A stretch of DNA of 64,000 nt from Mycobacterium branderi (GTDB taxonomy: Bacteria > Actinomycetota > Actinomycetes > Mycobacteriales > Mycobacteriaceae), in NCBI RefSeq assembly GCF_010728725.1, contig NZ_AP022607.1, positions 372,001-436,000 of the forward strand, given 5' to 3'. Positions 54,542 through 63,056 of the stretch are shown here, piece after piece; the stretch's first letter is position 1; each line of letters starts with the position of its first letter. Below the pieces are notes generated by a model. That model searched no databases. It saw only the letters and a list, made by a program, of their open reading frames with translations, and had not been told where the DNA came from. The translations under genes and the position numbers were made by a program.

Positions 54542-54742
54542 GTGCTCGGCACCGTCCTGGCCGAGGTCACCGCACTGTCGCAAACCGGAAGCTGGGTCAA
54601 GGTCAAAGCCTGCAAAAACTGCCATCACGGCTTCATCGACACCAGCCGCAACCCCTCAGCCACCTTCGGCAGCACCCAATGCAAATCGCAAGCCGGCATG
54701 CGCGCCTACCGAAGCCGCCAACGCGACATCACCGACAGCTAG
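54542..54742 (+). pseudogene. Remnant of a CGNR zinc-finger protein
   Basis: The segment KACKNCHHGFIDTSRNPSAT followed by MRAYRSRQR is clearly derived from the CGNR zinc-finger C-terminus (usual form: Cys pair, then F-x-DTSRN, then a second Cys-containing CGNR knuckle). The second knuckle is degenerate (CKSQ), and the N-terminal domain is missing. Probably a gene fragment. Confidence 0.5.
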
Positions 54743-54770
54743 CACAGCCCTATCCGTCGACCCGAGTTGT

Positions 54771-56621
54771 TCAATGTGGGATTCTCGCGATGATGGCGTT
54801 GGCGAGGTCGACGCCCTGGTTGTTGATGTCGATGCGGCAGGCCCATATGTCGGCGACCACATTGTTGTGGATCTGTAAGGCGCGCTGACACGTACCGCCC
54901 TGTGGCATGACGTTGGCGGGACCGTTCCAGATTTGCTTCATCGATATCGCCGCGTCGGCCTTGGTGAGCGGGCCGAACTTCCACTTCTGCGGGGCCATGT
55001 CCGGGTAGGTCACCGTGAAATCGGTTCCCGAGCAGGCCGACCACTGGGCTGTTTGGTCGGCGAGCAACTTTTGCCCGTCGGCGGCGGTGGCGAATTGCAC
55101 CACGGTTTGGATGATTTCGAATGCCTTTGGGACCGGGCCCGGTTCGTGGATGGCTTGTACGCGCGCGGCGTTCCATCCACTATGCAGATAGACCATGGCC
55201 TGCGCCGGCGCGAAAGCGCCGATGCAGTTTTTCTCGGCGAGTTTCGACGAGTCGTCGATCAAGTTGTCACCCGATACGAAAAGAGCCAACTCAGAAGCGC
55301 CCATGATCTGCGCGACTTGTTCGGGGCTGGGCAGCAGGCCATCAAGCACCTTGGGCGGCAGCGGGGGCACTGGAGTGGGCGGGGCGGTGGTTGTGGTGGT
55401 AGGGGCGGCCGACGGGGCAGGGGGCTCGGGATGTTCACCCGAGCGCCGGCTGAGGGCGGTGGCGCCGACCCCGGCAGCGGCCAGCACGACCACCGCGGCC
55501 ACGGTGGCCAGGATCAGTGTTCGGCGCCGCCGCCGTTGCTTGACCGGGACGGGGGAGAAGACGAAACCCGGTGCGCCCCACTGAGTGGGTGCGGCGGCCG
55601 GGCCCGCATGGGTGGGCAACGCGCCGGTGTGTTGCCACCACTGCGCGCCGGTGCCGTGCGCGTCGGGATAGGAACTCACTTCAGCACCCGCAAGCGGCTG
55701 CCAGGGCACCGTCACCGAGGTGGTGCGGTCGTGCAGCACCGAAGCCGCGGCCGCGGCCAGTTCGCGCGCCGAGGAGAACCGTTGCGCGGGATCTTTGGCC
55801 ATCGCCTTGGCGATCACGGCGTCCAGCGCGCGCGGCAATGCGGGTACCTGGTCGGTGATCCGCGGCGGCGGCGCTTGCAAGTGGGCCATCATCACCGCGC
55901 CCGGCCCGTTCGCGGTGGAGTACGGGGTCTTACCCGTCAGCATCCGAAACAGCGTGCAGCCCAACGAATACAGGTCCGCGCGGCCGTCGAATCCGGCCCC
56001 GGCGAGCACCTCGGGGGCGGCATAGGCGAGCGTGGCCACCAGCGACCCGGTCACCGTCAAACCGACGTCGTCGAGCGCGCGGGCGATCCCGAAATCGCCC
56101 AACAGCACCCGCTCCTCGGCGCCGACGGGCCCCGACAGCAAGAAGTTGGCCGGCTTGACATCACGGTGCACCACGTGGTGCGCGTGCGCGTAATCCAGCG
56201 CCTTGGCGACCTCACCGACGATGTGGACCGCGCGCGCCGGGGTCATCGTCCCCGCCCGCAGCGCCCCGTCGGCGTCGGTGCCATCGACGAACTGCATCGC
56301 GATCCACAGCAGCCCGTCGTCGGTCTGGCCGCGCCGATAGATCGACACAATGTTGGGGTGATCCAGCATCGAGGCAACTTCGGCTTCCCGCGTGAAGCGG
56401 GCCCGAAACTCGTCGTTGTAGGACAACTCGGCGCTAAGAACTTTCAGTGCGTCCCGGCGCGGCAACTCGGGGTTGGCGACCAGATACACCGCGCCCATGC
56501 CGCCCACCCCGAGCAAGCGCTCCACGCGATAGCCCGCCACCACCGACCCGACACCCAGCACAGCCGAGTGCCACGTGCCGGGGCCCGTGCCCGGCCGTGG
56601 ATCGTCTGGCGTGCTCGTCAT
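54771..56621 (-). CDS. PknH-like receptor Ser/Thr kinase
   Basis: 616 residues; GTGAGGA before the ATG. Kinase domain about 28-300: GVGGMGAVY loop, Lys60, HRDVKPAN from 152, DFG at 176-178, APE near 203. A Pro-rich linker with basic KQRRRRR precedes one membrane helix (about 369-391). The outside part has a Thr/Pro-rich spacer and a PknH_C sensor domain (425-616) with four cysteines (EKNC, WSAC, GGTC, IWAC) that match the two-disulfide pattern of PknH. In M. tuberculosis PknH phosphorylates EmbR; no embR is adjacent here. Confidence 0.92.
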   Translation of the reverse strand: MTSTPDDPRPGTGPGTWHSAVLGVGSVVAGYRVERLLGVGGMGAVYLVANPELPRRDALKVLSAELSYNDEFRARFTREAEVASMLDHPNIVSIYRRGQTDDGLLWIAMQFVDGTDADGALRAGTMTPARAVHIVGEVAKALDYAHAHHVVHRDVKPANFLLSGPVGAEERVLLGDFGIARALDDVGLTVTGSLVATLAYAAPEVLAGAGFDGRADLYSLGCTLFRMLTGKTPYSTANGPGAVMMAHLQAPPPRITDQVPALPRALDAVIAKAMAKDPAQRFSSARELAAAAASVLHDRTTSVTVPWQPLAGAEVSSYPDAHGTGAQWWQHTGALPTHAGPAAAPTQWGAPGFVFSPVPVKQRRRRRTLILATVAAVVVLAAAGVGATALSRRSGEHPEPPAPSAAPTTTTTAPPTPVPPLPPKVLDGLLPSPEQVAQIMGASELALFVSGDNLIDDSSKLAEKNCIGAFAPAQAMVYLHSGWNAARVQAIHEPGPVPKAFEIIQTVVQFATAADGQKLLADQTAQWSACSGTDFTVTYPDMAPQKWKFGPLTKADAAISMKQIWNGPANVMPQGGTCQRALQIHNNVVADIWACRIDINNQGVDLANAIIARIPH

Positions 56622-57035
56622 CGATTCCTCACCGGTAACTCAGCATGCCATGCAGTGCCGGCGCGCACGCGCACACCGGCGGTGTCACTCGTCGCCGTCA
56701 CGTGATCGCCCACCCCGGGGCCGGCGGACACACTTCGGCCGCAGCCTTTCGCCCGCAGCCGATCACCCGGTGACCGCGATCACCCGGTGGTGCGGCGATC
56801 GACGCCGGCCACTGACGCGTCTCGGTGCCACATCGACCGGGTCTCAGTGCCAGAAGGGTTGGGGCATCAGCAAGTACGTGCCAGGCGTGGCCGCTCGACG
56901 GTCAGAACGCGCGCGGCACCCGGTTGGTGAGCCGGCCGCCCGCGATGCGACATGCTGGTTTTCAGGTGTGTTATGCACGGTTGCGTGAGAATGTCACGGC
57001 GCCCAAGACCGCCGAGACAGTGAATTGGTAACGGG
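56622..57035. other. Intergenic region with short direct repeats
   Basis: 414 bp, no gene seen. CGATCACCCGGTG occurs at 56760-56772 and 56777-56789, i.e. a 13-bp direct repeat with 17-bp period, about 140 bp upstream of the PknH-like start. Possible regulator site. Confidence 0.4.
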
Positions 57036-57230
57036 CTAGGTGGATTTGGCCTCGCTGAGGTCTTCGACCTTAGCTGTCGGGGCGTGGGTCTTGACCGCCT
57101 CAACACCCTTCTCGGCGCTTGCTTTGGTCTCATAGCCTTGGCTGGCGGCGATGATCTCGCCGTTCGGCGCCTTGAGGTGAAACCGGAACTTGCCCGCGTG
57201 GTCCTTGCTGATCTCGAACTTAGCCGCCAT
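57036..57230 (-). CDS. DUF1508 (YegP-like) small protein
   Basis: 64 residues from the ATG at 57230. DUF1508 pattern: KFEISKDHAGKFRFHLKAPN, then GEIIAASQGYETKASAEKGV. Single-repeat form. Cytoplasmic; function unknown, linked in some bacteria to stress or DNA handling. Confidence 0.88.
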   Translation of the reverse strand: MAAKFEISKDHAGKFRFHLKAPNGEIIAASQGYETKASAEKGVEAVKTHAPTAKVEDLSEAKST

Positions 57231-57674
57231 CGTCTTAGCCTTCCGGTCGGAGACTGTCAGCAATCACGCGCTAGCAACGACGGCGGGCATGCGCTGGTGT
57301 TTGCGGCGGCCGACAAGCACTTACCACGCCGGGCAAACCAGCGGCACCCGCCGCGAACGTGTCCACCAGGCGGCTTGACCCGGCGCGGGCACGGGCCGGG
57401 TCGACTGTGCCGAACCGCTGAGACATCCAGTTCAGACCTGCGGCGCTGAACACGGCAGCCGCCTGTCGGGGGTCCACTTCGAAATGCGGCCACGCGGTCG
57501 GCTCCCACACCTTCGCTCTCCCGGCGGACGGTCGTCCGGTGTCCAGAGGGTTCCGGCGCACAGGTGGCCCGATGGATCGCGGCAGCCGACCATCGTCGTG
57601 GGGCCCGTGGGCCGGTTCGTTCGCTCGTGACTTCACCGCTTCTCGTGGTCGGTCGGGCGGCCTAGGCTCGGTAC
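57231..57674. other. Intergenic region, weak open frame
   Basis: 444 bp. A minus-strand frame at 57271-57636 (121 codons) has some protein-like sequence (HFEVDPRQAAAVFSAAGLNW) but no ribosome site or family; it may be a decayed gene. The last 15 nt hold TAGGCT, a -10-like box 6 nt before the next GTG. Confidence 0.35.
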
Positions 57675-58217
57675 GTGACTTCTGGTCCGGACGCTGATTG
57701 GGATGTGCTCGTGGCCAAATGTGAGGCTCTCGGCCTCACCGGCGACGAGCTACACGAAGAGATCCTGCGCACGGTTACCACGCCGCACATCCGCGGCCCC
57801 TTGCCTCCGCTGCCGCCTGTTCGGACGGGACCGCCCGATCCGGACGAGACGATCGAGTACCCGCTGTCATTGCCGGAATTTGTCGAAATCGCCGATGAGA
57901 ACGGTATTTCCGGGCAATGGCAGATCGTGCGCTACGACGAGCCGAACCTTGCGGGCAAGTCTGCAAGAATCTACCCGAATGGCTTTCGGCTGCTGTGGTC
58001 CGACGCTGGACTGCCCGCGGAACTGCCCGATGGATCGCCGCTACCGGTAGATGCCGGTGAAGTGGTTGTCATCAGCGGACCGTCCGTTTTTGGTGGAGTG
58101 CTGGTGCGCCTGCCCGGTCTACCGGCCCAGCAAGCATGGGTCCGCCACGACCAGTTGGTCGTTCGCCCGACGCTAGCCCAATATGATAGCGAAGATGGAG
58201 ACGTTTTTCGTGGATAA
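57675..58217 (+). CDS. Hypothetical protein (180 aa)
   Basis: Unrecognised, acidic, cytoplasmic. Starts MTSGPDADWDVLVAKCEALG with a GTG at 57675; TAGGCT ends 6 nt upstream and there is no ribosome site, so a leaderless mRNA is likely. The middle (ENGISGQWQIVRYDEPNLAG) looks beta-rich. Its stop codon lies inside the left arm of an inverted repeat (58211-58231) that is also found, in similar form, upstream of the recombinase. Confidence 0.7.
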   Translation: MTSGPDADWDVLVAKCEALGLTGDELHEEILRTVTTPHIRGPLPPLPPVRTGPPDPDETIEYPLSLPEFVEIADENGISGQWQIVRYDEPNLAGKSARIYPNGFRLLWSDAGLPAELPDGSPLPVDAGEVVVISGPSVFGGVLVRLPGLPAQQAWVRHDQLVVRPTLAQYDSEDGDVFRG

Positions 58218-58231
58218 TGTCAAATTATCCA
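58211..58231. repeat. Inverted repeat downstream of the recombinase gene
   Basis: Arms TGGATAA (58211-58217) and TTATCCA (58225-58231) with a 7-nt centre TGTCAAA. Related to the repeat at 59458-59481. It overlaps the stop of the 57675 gene. Could be a recombinase core site or an operator; too AT-rich for a normal terminator. Confidence 0.5.
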
Positions 58232-58303
58232 TGAGCATGCGTGTGGAACGGCTCACCGAGTGTGTCGCTCACTTGCCTTGCATGAGGCCTGGTGTTTTGC
58301 ATC

Positions 58304-59434
58304 TCATTGGCTACCAGTCGTTTCCCCGTCGAGCCGCTTCGGTCGACCCAGCCGGTCGTGAACAATGCCGTAAAGCGGGTTTTGTGCGGCGGCGGTGCGG
58401 GTTTCACGGGCGGCGCCGGCGACGTAGCGCTGCGATGTTGCCATCGACTCGTGGCCCAGCAGCTTCATCAGCGTGTAGACGCTGACCCCCGCGTTGGCCA
58501 GCTCGGTGGCGTAGGTGTGGCGCAGCCCATGGATGAGCGCGCCGCGGACCGGCTGGGCACCCGGCCCGGCGCGGCGGAAAGCGCGCCGGACACGCGACTG
58601 AACGGTGCCGCGGGTGATGCGTTCGCCGTCGCGGCCCACGAACAGTGGAGCGTTCGACGGCCAGCGCGAAAGCCCGGTCGCCCCTGAGGATTTCGTTGTG
58701 GCGGGGAAGCGGGACGCCCGACTGTCCAGGTAGCCTTCGATGATCGCCAACAGCTCGGCCTCGATCGGCACGGAGCGGTCCTTGCTGCCTTTGCCGCGAA
58801 CATGAATGACCGCCCCGCCGTCACTGGTCGTGCGGATGTCGCCGACGTCGGCCCGGCGCAGCTCGTCGGCCCGCAGCCCGGCCAGCAGCCCGGTCAGGAT
58901 CAACGCCAGGTCTCGCTCGGCCCAGTCGGTGCGCCGTGGTGATCCCTGGTCGGCCTCGACCGCCTCGAGCAGCGCTCCGACCGCAGGCTGGGGGAGGGCG
59001 CGGGGAAGTGTTTTGGTCGCTTTGGGCCGGCCGACGAACGGCATCGGGTTGGCCGGTATCAGTTCGGCGGTATAGAGGAAGTCGCACAACACATTCCACG
59101 TCGACCAGCAGCGCCGGATCGAGGCCGGCTCATGTGTCGAGGCATAGGCCGCGAACGCCGCACGCAGCTTGCTTCGCGTTATGTCAGTTAGCGCGATGTC
59201 ACCGGACCTGCCGGCGGTCAGCAGGTCCGCCACCGCGGCGAAGTCCTGACGGTAGGCCTTCATCGTGTGCTCCGAGGGCTTACGCGATGCCCGATCGATC
59301 AAGAAGTCGGCGAACCAGTCCGGAATCGCGGCCGCGGTGGCGCTATCGGTATCTGGCCCGGTCGCCGCGGCCTCGGCACAGGCCGACGCGCCAGCGGGCG
59401 TCGCTGTGGAGCCGAAGTCGTTGCTGCGCACCAT
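58304..59434 (-). CDS. Tyrosine recombinase / integrase
   Basis: 376 residues. N-terminal SAM-like DNA-binding domain (WFADFLIDRASRKPSEHTMK; AYRQDFAAVADLLTAG). Catalytic domain motifs: GLLAGLRADELRRADVGDIR (first Arg), VRGKGSKDRSVPI (Lys), HGLRHTYATELANAG (His-x-x-Arg), LLGHESMATSQRY (His and Tyr nucleophile). Apparently intact. Flanked by similar inverted repeats (58211 and 59458) and next to a P450 gene that lacks its 3' two-thirds, which suggests past integration or excision. No phage genes or tRNA are adjacent. Confidence 0.92.
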   Translation of the reverse strand: MVRSNDFGSTATPAGASACAEAAATGPDTDSATAAAIPDWFADFLIDRASRKPSEHTMKAYRQDFAAVADLLTAGRSGDIALTDITRSKLRAAFAAYASTHEPASIRRCWSTWNVLCDFLYTAELIPANPMPFVGRPKATKTLPRALPQPAVGALLEAVEADQGSPRRTDWAERDLALILTGLLAGLRADELRRADVGDIRTTSDGGAVIHVRGKGSKDRSVPIEAELLAIIEGYLDSRASRFPATTKSSGATGLSRWPSNAPLFVGRDGERITRGTVQSRVRRAFRRAGPGAQPVRGALIHGLRHTYATELANAGVSVYTLMKLLGHESMATSQRYVAGAARETRTAAAQNPLYGIVHDRLGRPKRLDGETTGSQ

Positions 59435-59457
59435 GTCTCACAGTCTGACCGAAAAAA

Positions 59458-59481
59458 GATGGATAATCACGCTTATCCATC
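59458..59481. repeat. Inverted repeat upstream of the recombinase gene
   Basis: Perfect arms GATGGATAA (59458-59466) and TTATCCATC (59473-59481) around a 6-nt centre TCACGC, a layout typical of tyrosine-recombinase core sites. It begins 24 nt upstream of the recombinase ATG, so it could also be an autoregulatory operator. AT-rich sequence follows to about 59520. Confidence 0.55.
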
Positions 59482-59591
59482 AAAAAGTACCGCATATTTC
59501 ATCAGATGAATCAATCCCGCCTCTTCGCGGCACGGCCGCTGAGTCGATCAGCTCACACGAAAACTGGCTTCGAGCAGCTGGTTTGAGGTCA

Positions 59592-60014
59592 TCAGGGCAG
59601 TGCGCGCGTGCGCAGCCGCTCGATGCGCTCGACCACGAAGTCGCGCACCGCGGGCTCGATCGACACCATCTGCTTGGGGGTGAATCCCTTCGCGACCATC
59701 CGGCGGAAGGTGGTGTGCTGCGGCGGATCGAGCATCACCAGCGGAGGATTGTCGGTCAGGCCCAGCCGCTCCATCTCCCCGTAGTCGACGGTCAAACCGT
59801 GAGCGGAGGAGAACGTTTCGTGGTCGCGGGCGGCGGCGCTGACATCGGCGTAGCGAGACAGCACCCAATAGTCCTTCTCCGGCGCATGTGCGGGAACCAC
59901 GTGGTGTACCGGGTCGTGCTCACGCAACTGCGCATACATCGGCCACGGATCACGCCACGAGGCGCCCGAGCGAGGCGTGAACGCCACCCTCTGGTCGTGC
60001 ATGGTCGCACTCAT
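59592..60014 (-). pseudogene. Cytochrome P450, N-terminal fragment
   Basis: 140 residues from an ATG at 60014 with GGAGG 6 nt upstream. It reads as a normal P450 N-terminus (WRDPWPMYAQLREHDPVHHV; YWVLSRYADVSAAARDHETF; PPLVMLDPPQHTTFRRMVAK; GFTPKQMVSIEPAVRDFVVE) and then stops after RTRALP. I-helix, K-helix and haem loop are missing, so it cannot be a functional P450. The break faces the recombinase module. Confidence 0.8.
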
Positions 60015-60024
60015 CACCAACCTC

Positions 60025-60062
60025 CGACGAATATTTGTCGCTCAACCGACGAATAATTGTGC
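60025..60062 (-). promoter_or_regulatory. Two IclR-type operator copies upstream of the P450 fragment
   Basis: CGACGAATATTTGTCG (60025-60040, a near-perfect palindrome) and CGACGAATAATTGTGC (60047-60062) are spaced 22 bp start to start, two helical turns. A third related site lies upstream of the iclR-type gene at 61158-61173. Confidence 0.6.
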
Positions 60063-60223
60063 ATCGACGATCGTACGTCGCGCCGAAACCGCACACAAGG
60101 ACCGCCCCGGTCAGCACAACCCCCGCAGTGCCGACGTCGCCGCACCCCGGTCGGGCCGGAAAAGATATGGCTTGCGACCGGTCGCCCGATCTCTGATTTC
60201 AGCCGGCGGGGCGGCGTGGTCTA

Positions 60224-61117
60224 TTACGCGCTGAGTTTGGCTGCGGTCGCCCAAACTTCGTCGATGTAACGCTTGCGCTCAGCGGCGCTGGCCGAAGATT
60301 GCAGCGGCCCCAGCTGCAGTTCATATGCCGCCTGCCCATCGGCATTGAAGACCGGGGCGATGAGATAACCCACCGACAACCGTTTGCGCGTCGCGAGCTG
60401 ATCTACCGTGTAGGGGTTTGCGCCCAGGCCGATCAACAGCTCGAACACCTGCTGGCGCAAGGCAACTCGGCGTGGATGCTCGGCGAGCAGTTCGGCCACC
60501 TCACCGAGCACATCGAGTACTTTCGGGTCCGATTCGCCAAGACCGAACACGGCAACGCCACGGGTGCGCACCTGCGAGAGCACGTCTTCAAATGCCGGCC
60601 GAAGGGACGTGGGGGCCGAGGCGAGCCACCTCTTGCGTGTCCGGGCATCTCGGTGCGCGATCACCGCGGCGCCCACCGGCGCGGTCAGTGGCAGCCGTAC
60701 TCCGGCACCGACACCGGGCGGCACCCGGCCCTGCCCGCGAACCACGCTCAGGAAGGTCATCTCACCGGTCCCGACCAGCGCCAGCGACGCCCCACATCCG
60801 CTGCGCTGCGCCAACTCCGCGATCGCATCGTCGAAGCGAGCCGGCAGCGGCAGCGATTCGCGGACCGCCTCAGCGACCCCCAGCAGCCCGGGACCAAGTA
60901 CATAGCGCAGATCGGGTCGGCGAACCACCCACCCGGCCCGTTCCAGGGCCACCAAGATCGACGTGACCGTGGACCGGTTCAACTCGAGCCGCGAGACAAT
61001 CGACGCCACCGAACTGGGCTCAGATTGCCGACTCAGCAACTCCAGGATGGCAACCACTCGATCAGTCGGCGGCGACTCGGAGCGCTCGTCCGCATTGTGG
61101 GTTTTGCCGCGTTCCAT
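60224..61117 (-). CDS. IclR family regulator
   Basis: 297 residues from an ATG at 61117, chosen because AGGAG is 4 nt upstream; an earlier ATG at 61174 overlaps the putative operator. N-terminal winged HTH (SVASIVSRLELNRSTVTSIL, VALERAGWVVRRPDLRYVLG) and C-terminal IclR ligand domain (LPLTAPVGAAVIAH; LGANPYTVDQLATRKRLSVG). Same strand as, and upstream of, the P450 fragment, whose promoter carries the same motif. Confidence 0.88.
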   Translation of the reverse strand: MERGKTHNADERSESPPTDRVVAILELLSRQSEPSSVASIVSRLELNRSTVTSILVALERAGWVVRRPDLRYVLGPGLLGVAEAVRESLPLPARFDDAIAELAQRSGCGASLALVGTGEMTFLSVVRGQGRVPPGVGAGVRLPLTAPVGAAVIAHRDARTRKRWLASAPTSLRPAFEDVLSQVRTRGVAVFGLGESDPKVLDVLGEVAELLAEHPRRVALRQQVFELLIGLGANPYTVDQLATRKRLSVGYLIAPVFNADGQAAYELQLGPLQSSASAAERKRYIDEVWATAAKLSA

Positions 61118-61157
61118 CCCGCTCCTGGTGTCGATTACCGCCGGATTACCGATCCTA

Positions 61158-61173
61158 TGACGAATAGTTGACA
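61158..61173 (-). promoter_or_regulatory. IclR-type operator upstream of the iclR-like gene
   Basis: TGACGAATAGTTGACA shares GACGAATAnTTG with both sites at 60025-60062. It lies 41-56 nt upstream of the chosen start, consistent with autoregulation. Confidence 0.55.
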
Positions 61174-61293
61174 TCGGCTCAGATCAGGACCGCGTGGCCT
61201 GCGCGCATTCCGGCGCGGCGCAAAGCGCCGCCTGCCGGAGATGCGGTGGGCGGGTCGGAAATTTGTCACCGCCTGGTCGCCCTAAACCCCTAT

Positions 61294-61346
61294 ATACCCG
61301 CCCGGGTATGCGCTATGCTGTCCTCATGTATACCCCTATGGGTATA
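61294..61346 (+). promoter_or_regulatory. CsoR/CstR-type operator pair around a promoter
   Basis: Two palindromes, ATACCCG CC CGGGTAT (61294-61309) and TATACCC CTAT GGGTATA (61329-61346), flank a -10-like TATGCT (61314-61319). TACCC-N4-GGGTA is the core of known CsoR-family operators. The second site would cover the transcription start. A 5' leader of about 210 nt to the DUF302 start would follow. Confidence 0.65.
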
Positions 61347-61559
61347 TGCGTCAGCGGCCCGCAGAGCGGCCGGCAATACCAGGCGCCTGCCACTCGCAGC
61401 ACCGCGCCCGCCACGCCGGATCGTGGCAGGCGCTCCGGCCGTGCACGGCTGTGCGCCGGTTCACGCGGCGGGCTGCTCACCACGATGAATGCCAACACCC
61501 GTTGGCCGCCAAGCGCTTTGCGTGCGATGAGCACGCAATCGGCACTGAGAAGGGGAAAC

Positions 61560-61964
61560 ATGTCCATCGCGATAGCCACATCGGCCGAGGCCGCCGACTT
61601 CGACAAAGTTGTGTCAAGGACCCGGGAAGTATTGCTGGACAAGGGCTTCGGGGTACTGACCGAGATCGATGTCCAAGCGACCCTGAAAGAGAAGCTCGGA
61701 GAGTCGATGGAGCGCTATGTGATTCTCGGTGCCTGCAACCCCCCGCTGGCGCATCGCGCTTTAACAGCCGACAAGCAGGTCGGATTGCTGCTGCCCTGCA
61801 ATGTTGTGGTTCGCGAAGACGCGGAGAACCGGGTGCACGTCGAAGCGATGAATCCCCAGGTGATGGTGCAGGTCATCGACGAGTCGGCACTCTTGCCCGT
61901 CGCCGAAGAAGCGACACGCCAATTACAGGCGGCGATCAGTGCGCTCGCCAAGGAACTGCAATGA
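61560..61964 (+). CDS. DUF302 domain protein
   Basis: 134 residues; GAGAAGGGG before the ATG. DUF302 pattern: ADFDKVVSRTREVLLDKGFG, VLTEIDVQATLKEKLG, YVILGACNPPLAHRALTAD, LLPCNVVVRED. The domain is usually found with metal, thiol or sulfur response genes. First gene of the operon downstream of the CsoR/CstR-type operators; its TGA overlaps the next ATG (ATGA). Confidence 0.9.
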   Translation: MSIAIATSAEAADFDKVVSRTREVLLDKGFGVLTEIDVQATLKEKLGESMERYVILGACNPPLAHRALTADKQVGLLLPCNVVVREDAENRVHVEAMNPQVMVQVIDESALLPVAEEATRQLQAAISALAKELQ

Positions 61965-62575
61965 CTTCGATCGAGCTCTACGTCGACCCGATATGCCCAT
62001 TCGCCTGGGTGACCTCGCGCTGGTTGCTGGACGCGGCCACGGCGACCGGGCGCCGTGTCGCACTGCGGCAAATGAGCCTGGCTGTGCTCAACGAGGGTCG
62101 CGATGTGCCGCCCGCCCAGCGGGCCAAACTCGACTCGTCGCGTCGGGTGGGGCGGGTGTTCGCCGCCGTCAGCGACCCGGGCGGGCCCGGCACGTTCGGC
62201 GATCTCTACGAGGCCTGGGGTGCCCGGGCACACGACGGGGCGGCCGACGCCACCGACAGTCTGGTCAAGGAGGTGCTCGCGGCGACGAACTGCAGCCCGG
62301 CCCTGCTCGATGCACTCGATGACCCGGGATGGGATGACCTCGTGCGCGCGGCGCACCAACGCAGCCAGGATGCGCTCGGCGGCAATGGCGGCAGCCCGAT
62401 CCTCGCGGTGGACGGCAAAGGATTCTTCGGGCCGGTGCTGACCAGCCTGCCCGCTCCAGTGGCCGGCGCCGCGCTGCTCGACGCCGTGCTGAGCGCGGCG
62501 TCGGTCCCCGGGTTCGCCGTCCTGCAACGCCCCTATAAGGGACCGCCATCGACCGCGACTGCAAAGAGCAGCTGA
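61961..62575 (+). CDS. DsbA-family protein related to mycothiol-dependent nitroreductase Rv2466c, second active-site Cys lost
   Basis: 204 residues. The thioredoxin-fold pattern VDPICPFAWVTSRWLLDAAT, then MSLAVLNEGRD, and GGSPILAVDGKGFFGPVLTS align with Rv2466c, a mycothiol-dependent reductase. In Rv2466c the active site is CPWC; here it is CPFA, so only the first Cys remains, which implies monothiol chemistry. Cytoplasmic, no signal peptide. ATGA-coupled to the DUF302 gene and probably part of a thiol-stress response. Confidence 0.85.
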   Translation: MTSIELYVDPICPFAWVTSRWLLDAATATGRRVALRQMSLAVLNEGRDVPPAQRAKLDSSRRVGRVFAAVSDPGGPGTFGDLYEAWGARAHDGAADATDSLVKEVLAATNCSPALLDALDDPGWDDLVRAAHQRSQDALGGNGGSPILAVDGKGFFGPVLTSLPAPVAGAALLDAVLSAASVPGFAVLQRPYKGPPSTATAKSS

Positions 62576-62941
<366 letters not shown>

Positions 62942-63056
62942 GGCGATCCCCACGCCGCCAGGGAATGGGCCTCGGCGAAAACCGCTGTGCCGCAGTCGAT
63001 CCGCTGACCAAAGCCGTGCAGGCAACCAACCCCCCACATAGCGAAGGGGGACTTCG

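Larger units (their letters stand above)
61118..61559. promoter_or_regulatory. Region between iclR-like gene and the DUF302 operon
   Basis: 442 bp between divergent genes. Contains the IclR site at 61158, the CsoR-family operators at 61294-61346 and a long leader (61347-61559) in which no gene or clear riboswitch was recognised. Confidence 0.5.

Noticed and set aside
57271..57636. A 121-codon minus-strand frame
   Set aside because: Partly protein-like but unsupported; described as a possible decayed gene in the intergenic entry.
58204..58235. Intrinsic terminator after the 57675 gene
   Set aside because: The stem is AT-rich and short and no T-run follows; the match to the repeat upstream of the recombinase is a better explanation.
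59592..60014. Reading the 140-residue P450 as a functional small protein
   Set aside because: It lacks the I-helix, K-helix and haem-binding loop, so it is a fragment.
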